From Clostridium rhizosphaerae (GTDB lineage Bacteria > Bacillota > Clostridia > Clostridiales > Clostridiaceae), in NCBI RefSeq assembly GCF_016765585.1, contig NZ_JAESWC010000007.1:123901-187900 (forward strand): DNA of 64,000 nucleotides, given 5' to 3'. Under the pieces are notes generated by a model. The model had not been told where the DNA came from, did not search any database, and saw only the letters and a program-made list of their open reading frames with translations. Made by a program: the position numbers and the translations under genes. This document shows, one piece after another, positions 59,480 through 64,000 of the stretch; the first letter of the stretch is position 1; every line of letters begins with the position of its first letter.

Positions 59480-60316
59480 TTATATATATCTTCTATTTTT
59501 TACGGAAAAAGATACATAGAAGATAAAGCTTATCGCCAAAGTAAATCCTGAAAATATTATGGCTATTAATAAAACTGAGATTAAATGAGCATTATATCTT
59601 CCTAGCTGAATTATAAAATGAGCAGTACTTATACTAAAATATCTTAATAAAAAATTAATAATAAAAATGAATACAAATAAAACTATAAAGCCATCTTTAG
59701 CTCCCTTTATATCTGCTTTGCTTAAAGCTATATGAGAAGATATGCAAACTGCAGTAATTATAAAGATCCAAAAGTTAATGCTTGATAAATTACTTATATT
59801 AAATATACTTTTAATAAGTACACCAGAAGCTTTAAACAGAGAGCCTGCTAAATTCACATCTATTTTATCATTGTTTATTCCTTCTAAGACAAATACCTTA
59901 AACACCTTAAAAGAACGTGGAACAAGAAAATACATTCCAGCTATCAACGCTCCTATGCCGCTGAATATTGGACCTAAACCTATAAACAGATTACCTATTC
60001 TTTGATAAAGGCTGCTTGGATTATAGCTGTGCTCAACATACCCTAAAACACCATTTTCACTTTTTGTATTTAAAAGCTTTATTCTTGTAATATTATGATT
60101 AAAAATTATACACATTGCCGCGTGACCTAATTCATGAATTGGTGTACCTAGCCAAGCTGTAATGAATATGCCTTTTCTCCCTAAGGATCTTTGCATAAGA
60201 TTATTAGAAACTCTTTCAAATAACCCTAATATTAATCCTGCTATAAGTATCAATCCTGTTAAATAAAAAATCTCTATAATACTAATTTTAAAAACTGACA
60301 ATATAATTTCACTCAT
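59480..60316 (-). CDS. M50-like HExxH membrane protein
   Basis: 278 residues with about seven membrane segments. HELGHAAMCIIFNHNITRIKL (about residues 62-82) has the zinc motif HELGH. A second acidic ligand motif as in site-2 proteases is not clear, so it belongs to the distant M50-like group rather than to RseP/SpoIVFB. It is a second such protein besides the one at 4229. Substrate unknown. SD AGAGGTG precedes the ATG. Confidence 0.75.
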   Translation of the reverse strand: MSEIILSVFKISIIEIFYLTGLILIAGLILGLFERVSNNLMQRSLGRKGIFITAWLGTPIHELGHAAMCIIFNHNITRIKLLNTKSENGVLGYVEHSYNPSSLYQRIGNLFIGLGPIFSGIGALIAGMYFLVPRSFKVFKVFVLEGINNDKIDVNLAGSLFKASGVLIKSIFNISNLSSINFWIFIITAVCISSHIALSKADIKGAKDGFIVLFVFIFIINFLLRYFSISTAHFIIQLGRYNAHLISVLLIAIIFSGFTLAISFIFYVSFSVKNRRYI

Positions 60317-60507
60317 TATTGCACCTCTTTTTTTATCTTTTAATAGTATACCACAAAATTATGTACTTACTTCGTATTTATATTTGGACAATAAAACATC
60401 AAATTTTTATTTATTATTTATCGACTCCAAGTTTATAGTTAGGATTGTTTATTTATATAATATGATATAATATTCTTAATATGTTTAGTCATAGGGGGAA
60501 CACATTG

Positions 60508-61668
60508 GTGAATAAAAGATTAATTTCTCTATATATTTTATTTGTTTTTATTTTTTGTACAAGCACTGTATCTTTAGCTGCTGATAATCCTCAAGATGCT
60601 ATTGCAAATAATAAAATGAAGTTTCAGCAAATGAATGATAATATAATGGAAACAAATAATCAAATTTCTGAGTTAAATATAAAAATCTCTAAAACTAAGA
60701 GTGATATAAATAAGAATAATGCAGACATAGATAAAAACAATAAAGAAATTGAAGCCGAAAAGCTACATATGGAACAGTTAATTAACGAAATTAATCAAAA
60801 ACAAGAGGTAGCTAACAAGAGACTTAGAGCAATGTATATAAATGGATACAATGAGAATTTTGCAGCAATACTTCTTACGTCTAAAAGCTTCTCAGATTTA
60901 ATTTCAAGATATGAGATAATAAAAAATATAGTATCCTATGATAAGAAGGTCTTTGACGATTTAACTTCAAGAAAGAAAAGCCTTAAAGAAGCTATCAGCG
61001 ATTTAGATAATAAGCTGCAAAAGCTTCAAGAACTAAAAAATAATAACTTAGAAAAGCTTCGGCAGCTGGATAATGACAAAAAGAAGCTTCAGCAGCTGAT
61101 TATTGAGTTCGATAAAGAGAAAGTTTTAGCAGCTCAAGCTATAAAAGAGAATGAGGAAAAGCTTATTGCGCATTCTATATCAGTAATTGACTCAAATTCA
61201 TCTACAATACCAGATATGAAAGGTGCTCTCCAAACCTTAAACAGCTTGGTTTCTCAAATCACCACTGATTCAGTTAAAAATAAAGCCAAAGATTATATAA
61301 CTTCTGGAAGCAAAAAGCTTGCAGATATGATAGCTAAAGAAACCAAACCAGTGGTTTCAAATAATGAAACCTATAAAGCAACCTATGCTATGCAGGCTAC
61401 TGCATATACAGGGGGTACACTTACAGCATTAGGCCTTAAGCCTGTAAGAGATCCATCTGGTTTAAGTACTATTGCCGTGGATCCTTCAGTTATTCCACTT
61501 GGCTCTAAGGTTTATATACCTGGCTATGGTTATGCAATATCCTCTGACACTGGAAGTGCCATCAAGGGAAATATAATTGATTTATATTTAAACTCAGAGG
61601 ATGAATGTATAAACTGGGGAAGAAGGAATGTAACGCTTTATATTGTTGCTTATCCAGGGGAATGGTAA
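60508..61668 (+). CDS. Secreted coiled-coil protein with 3D domain (cell-wall hydrolase-like)
   Basis: 386 residues from the GTG after SD AGGGGG (an ATG nine codons earlier lies on the SD). Signal peptide to about SLAA. Residues about 30-235 are PcsB-like coiled coil (NNDNIMETNNQISELNIKISK...). The C-terminal 3D domain (about 295-386) shows ATAYTGG, AVDPSVIPLGSKVYIPGYG and SDTGSAIKGNIIDLYL, with the three conserved Asp of MltA/Rpf-like barrels. A peptidoglycan-cutting role is likely. Confidence 0.9.
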   Translation: MNKRLISLYILFVFIFCTSTVSLAADNPQDAIANNKMKFQQMNDNIMETNNQISELNIKISKTKSDINKNNADIDKNNKEIEAEKLHMEQLINEINQKQEVANKRLRAMYINGYNENFAAILLTSKSFSDLISRYEIIKNIVSYDKKVFDDLTSRKKSLKEAISDLDNKLQKLQELKNNNLEKLRQLDNDKKKLQQLIIEFDKEKVLAAQAIKENEEKLIAHSISVIDSNSSTIPDMKGALQTLNSLVSQITTDSVKNKAKDYITSGSKKLADMIAKETKPVVSNNETYKATYAMQATAYTGGTLTALGLKPVRDPSGLSTIAVDPSVIPLGSKVYIPGYGYAISSDTGSAIKGNIIDLYLNSEDECINWGRRNVTLYIVAYPGEW

Positions 61669-61680
61669 TTAACCTCAAAT

Positions 61681-61713
61681 TAAAGGACAACCTTCTTGGT
61701 TGTCCTTTAATTT
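61681..61713 (+). terminator. Terminator of the 3D-domain gene
   Basis: Stem TAAAGGACAACC / GGTTGTCCTTTA then ATTT, 12 nt past the stop. Confidence 0.85.
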
Positions 61714-61847
61714 ATAATACTATTTTTAAATCCATAATCAATTTTTTAAAATTCTTTACCTCAATAGACTTCTTAAAAAAACGCGCTTGTTTCTTACATT
61801 GCTGAGTCAGCATACTTAATTACAACCTCCGAAGCATAACAGTTAGC

Positions 61848-62585
61848 CTAATATTGAATTTCCTTTAAACATAAACCCTTTGCTGCTGCAGTAGGTCCTG
61901 CCTCTGCTCTGCTCTTCTTCTGTAGAATTTCCTCTACGTCATTTGGCTTAATGGTACCCTTGCCAACTTCTATTAGTGTTCCTGTAATAATCCTTACCAT
62001 ATTCAATAAAAATCCATTACCATTAACCTCTAGCACAATTAAACCATCATTTTCCTTTATATCTATGTAGTTTATAGTTCTAATGGTAGGCTTTGTATTT
62101 GCCTTTAAACTTGTAAAGCTTTGAAAATCATGAGTTCCAATTAAAAACCCTGCTGCTTTTCTCATATCTTCAATATTTAACTTTTCAATAACATGATAGG
62201 TGTACCTTCTATTAAAAACATCTCTAAATTTATTATTATTTATTCTATACACATAGGTTTTAGCTTTCACATTATATCTTGCATGAAATCTTTCACCAGT
62301 ATCCTTCATAGATTTCACTACTATATCCTCTGGTAAATATTCATATAGGTAATTCAACATATTATCTATGCTTTCATCATAATTAGTATGAAAGTTTGCT
62401 ATATAATTCTCAGCGTGAACCCCTGTATCTGTTCTTCCACAGCCTATTACCTGAATTTCCTCTCCAATCATTTTAGAAAGAACACTTTCTATCTTATTTT
62501 GTATAGTAATATCTACATCTTTTTGTTTTTGCCATCCTCTATATCTGCTTCCATCATATTGTATTACCATTTTTAAATTTCTCAT
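61848..62585 (-). CDS. truA: tRNA pseudouridine synthase A
   Basis: 245 residues. Catalytic Asp53 in GCGRTDTGVHA; also YDGSRYRGWQKQ at the N-terminus, RFHARYNVKAKTYVYRI, FQSFTSLKA and NGFLLNMVRIITGTLIEVGKG. It isomerises U38-U40 in tRNA anticodon arms. Monocistronic here, whereas it often follows ecfT or precedes rplM in clostridia. Confidence 0.96.
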   Translation of the reverse strand: MRNLKMVIQYDGSRYRGWQKQKDVDITIQNKIESVLSKMIGEEIQVIGCGRTDTGVHAENYIANFHTNYDESIDNMLNYLYEYLPEDIVVKSMKDTGERFHARYNVKAKTYVYRINNNKFRDVFNRRYTYHVIEKLNIEDMRKAAGFLIGTHDFQSFTSLKANTKPTIRTINYIDIKENDGLIVLEVNGNGFLLNMVRIITGTLIEVGKGTIKPNDVEEILQKKSRAEAGPTAAAKGLCLKEIQY

Positions 62586-62817
62586 TCTATTCCACCTTCT
62601 TTAGTTATAGATAAACAAGTTGTTTCTCTATAATATTTAAATTACAGCTTATTGTATCACACTACAAAATAAAACCATACTCTTTCATTATGGAAATGTC
62701 AAATTACTTATTGATTTATAAAAAATTTTTCAAATAAATGTGTTATAATATATACTGCTAGGAAAGAATGTAAATATAATGTTTTAACTTTATTTACTCC
62801 TAGAACAAAAGAAAGAG

Positions 62818-63486
62818 GTGCTTATCATACAAAATAAGAATAAAACAAAGGTTAGTAATTTAGGGCCAAATGAGTTTCAAGTAAACAAAAGTATTGCTTC
62901 TATAAGTCTAAAGAAAAAGAATGGCTCAACTGTAGATGCAAAAATAGATGCCGAAGATCTTCAGCGAGTATTAGATAGTGGAACATGGTTTGCAGAGTGG
63001 CATAAAGATTATAATAGCTATTTAGTTATGAATTATATAAATGCTGATAACCACAAGGAAAAGCAGAGCCTTCAATCCTTTATACTAGAAGTGGACCCAA
63101 GAACCCCTATTAGACATCTAAATGGAGATACATTAGATAACAGAAAAGCAAATTTAGAACTATATAATAAAAATTCCTACAATGATTATAAAGAACTGAA
63201 TGAAGAAACTGCTGAAGTTATGCTTATGGACAGTCATGGCAGGAATGCAGCAAAAACTATAATTGATAAGGCAGATTTATATAGAGTTATTAACAATGGA
63301 TACCCATGGGTTTATTATAAAGTAAATGAAAAACCCTATGCTGTTGCAAACACTCCAGCAGGCAGACTTTATTTAGACAGGTTTATTATGGCTACCCCTG
63401 AAGATATGATTGTTCAGCATGTAAATCTTAATACCTTAGATAACAGAAAAGTTAACTTACGCAACATGAAAGCTAGTGAAGACTAA
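62818..63486 (+). CDS. Tandem HNH/AP2-like protein, unknown
   Basis: 222 residues, two related halves (about 25-125 and 135-222). Each has a Trp/Tyr-rich part (GTWFAEWHKDYNSYLVMNYI; GYPWVYYKVNEKPYAVANTP), then RHLNGDTLDNRKANLEL or QHVNLNTLDNRKVNLRN. The H-N-DNR-NL pattern is that of HNH-type and AP2-like phage nucleases. The full HNH metal pattern is not complete, so it may bind rather than cut DNA. The start is unsure: the GTG lies inside the SD AAAGAGGTG, and the codon with best spacing would be ATA at 62827. There is no in-frame ATG nearby. Confidence 0.7.
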   Translation: MLIIQNKNKTKVSNLGPNEFQVNKSIASISLKKKNGSTVDAKIDAEDLQRVLDSGTWFAEWHKDYNSYLVMNYINADNHKEKQSLQSFILEVDPRTPIRHLNGDTLDNRKANLELYNKNSYNDYKELNEETAEVMLMDSHGRNAAKTIIDKADLYRVINNGYPWVYYKVNEKPYAVANTPAGRLYLDRFIMATPEDMIVQHVNLNTLDNRKVNLRNMKASED

Positions 63487-63520
63487 AAATACAGAGGAGT
63501 TTATCCTCTGTATTTTTAGT
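63487..63520. terminator. Terminator between convergent genes
   Basis: Stem AAATACAGAGGA / TCCTCTGTATTT with loop GTTTA, then TTAG; the small minus-strand gene stops in it. Confidence 0.85.
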
Positions 63521-63590
63521 TCTTTTTCTTATCTTTCTTTTTATCACCTTTTTTGGTAGAGCCGCTTTTGCTCTTTCCTTTATCTGGCAT
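63516..63590 (-). CDS. Very small Lys-rich protein, 24 residues
   Basis: MPDKGKSKSGSTKKGDKKKD then KKKN, with the strong SD TAAGGAGG 7 nt before the ATG. Lys makes up nearly half of the residues. Being so short it may be a peptide of ribosomal or nucleic acid binding type, but no family is recognised. It lies between the rRNA operon and the HNH-like gene. Confidence 0.6.
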   Translation of the reverse strand: MPDKGKSKSGSTKKGDKKKDKKKN

Positions 63591-63711
63591 AGCAGAACCT
63601 CCTTATTTTAAATTGAGTAGATTCACTGCAAGCTGATTTATATATTATATATTTCTACAATTATCTGAATATTCCTTCAAAATTTATAAATATTAAAAAA
63701 TAATAATCAAA

Positions 63712-63746
63712 AAATAAAAAATGCTAAGTATAAAACTTAGCATTTA
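63712..63746 (-). terminator. Terminator of the rRNA operon
   Basis: Minus-strand stem AAATGCTAAG / CTTAGCATTT then TTTATTTTTT, directly downstream of 5S rRNA. Confidence 0.9.
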
Positions 63747-63748
63747 CA

Positions 63749-63866
63749 ACCTAGCAACTCTCTACTCTTCCACTCAGTCTCCCGAGCAGTACCATCGACA
63801 TCTCAAAGCTTAACCTTCGTGTTCGGAATGGGAACGGGTGTAACCTTTGCATCATCGCCACTAGAT
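63749..63866 (-). rRNA. rrf: 5S ribosomal RNA
   Basis: About 118 nt on the minus strand: 5' TCTAGTGGCGATGATGCAAA, then CCCGTTCCCATTCCGAACAC and the 3' part GAGAGTTGCTAGG, whose end pairs with the 5' end. Typical bacterial 5S. It follows 23S by about 50 bp and closes the rRNA operon. Confidence 0.96.
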
Positions 63867-63916
63867 ATTAAAGAATAATTATATTATTCTTTCAAAATTG
63901 CACAGATTAAATTAAT

Positions 63917-64000
63917 TTGGTCAAGCCCTCGACCTATTAGTATCAGTCAGCTAAACATGTTACCATGCTTACACCTCTGACCTATCAACCTTGTGTTCTT
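63917..64000 (-). rRNA. rrl: 23S ribosomal RNA, 3' end (runs off the right edge)
   Basis: Minus strand reads GTAACATGTTTAGCTGACTG, ATACTAATAGGTCGAGGGCT and TGACCAAATT, the conserved 3' end of Firmicute 23S rRNA. Only about 84 nt are in the window; the rest lies beyond 64000. The exact 3' end is estimated. Confidence 0.95.

Noticed and set aside
61712..61813. 33-codon open frame on the minus strand after truA
   Set aside because: The nearest SD (GGAGG) is 12 nt away, too far; the product has no recognisable feature and the frame overlaps the terminator at 61681.

Overview
The window is low-GC (roughly 30 percent G+C by eye) DNA with strong GGAGG ribosome binding sites, many intrinsic terminators, a long Gram-positive type SRP RNA, lipoprotein signal peptides, purine and cyclic-di-GMP riboswitches and a 5S/23S rRNA end. 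All of this points to a chromosome of Clostridium sensu stricto or a close relative. I see no prophage, transposase, CRISPR array or tRNA. Most genes are ordinary chromosomal ones. The accessory signal lies mainly in repeated, structured non-coding elements.

Layout. 1-4070: a minus-strand purine operon (guanine riboswitch, xpt, BMP-type lipoprotein, ABC ATPase, permease running off the left edge). 4229-7071: M50-like protease, Ca2+/H+ antiporter, VanY-type carboxypeptidase. 7140-9056: an HD-GYP phosphodiesterase beside a secreted protein whose leader is a c-di-GMP-I riboswitch. 9143-19490: a complete monoderm Tad (Flp) pilus locus on the minus strand: prepilin peptidase, sensor kinase, response regulator, flp pilin, terminator, TadE, TadG, CpaB-LysM, TadZ, TadA, TadB, TadC and a DUF192 protein. 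19797-27672: small membrane proteins, a P-loop kinase-like protein, an MFS transporter, a 950-bp non-coding stretch with two long palindromic elements, a DUF4003-like protein, MATE and flavin reductase. 27769-33326: pentapeptide protein, a 1069-residue acyl-activating/ACP/oxoamine-synthase fusion, NUDIX hydrolase and a lipoprotein. 33381-42757: S9 peptidase, membrane proteins, FUSC-like exporter, secreted proteins and a three-gene ABC-2 exporter. 42789-50922: two tiny genes, SRP RNA, old yellow enzyme, PadR with a HAAS-FtsW protein, and a SNF2/SWIM helicase with a coiled-coil partner. 51256-63590: HtrA, lipoproteins, ddl with a MocR regulator, MsrA, CAP/SH3 protein, M50-like protein, 3D-domain cell-wall protein, TruA and an HNH-like protein. 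63749-64000: 5S and the end of 23S rRNA, minus strand.

The most unusual feature is a family of about 85-bp repeats (eleven full units plus one partial at seven loci: 16388, 19673, 25129, 36576, 39172, 41811, 58296). Every array lies in sense orientation directly before a gene. Each array begins at a GGAGG-like sequence and ends in the Shine-Dalgarno sequence of the downstream gene. Between these are two hairpins whose stems differ between copies but stay paired. This looks like an undescribed structured leader RNA or an element that inserts at ribosome binding sites. A second tandem hairpin/SD repeat of different sequence precedes the DUF192 gene. Two other palindromic element families are present (1791 and 31800; 22968 and 23558). 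The best enzymatic candidate for new biology is the 1069-residue fusion at 28545, which seems to carry the acyl-ACP synthetase, ACP and serine-palmitoyltransferase-like functions in one chain.
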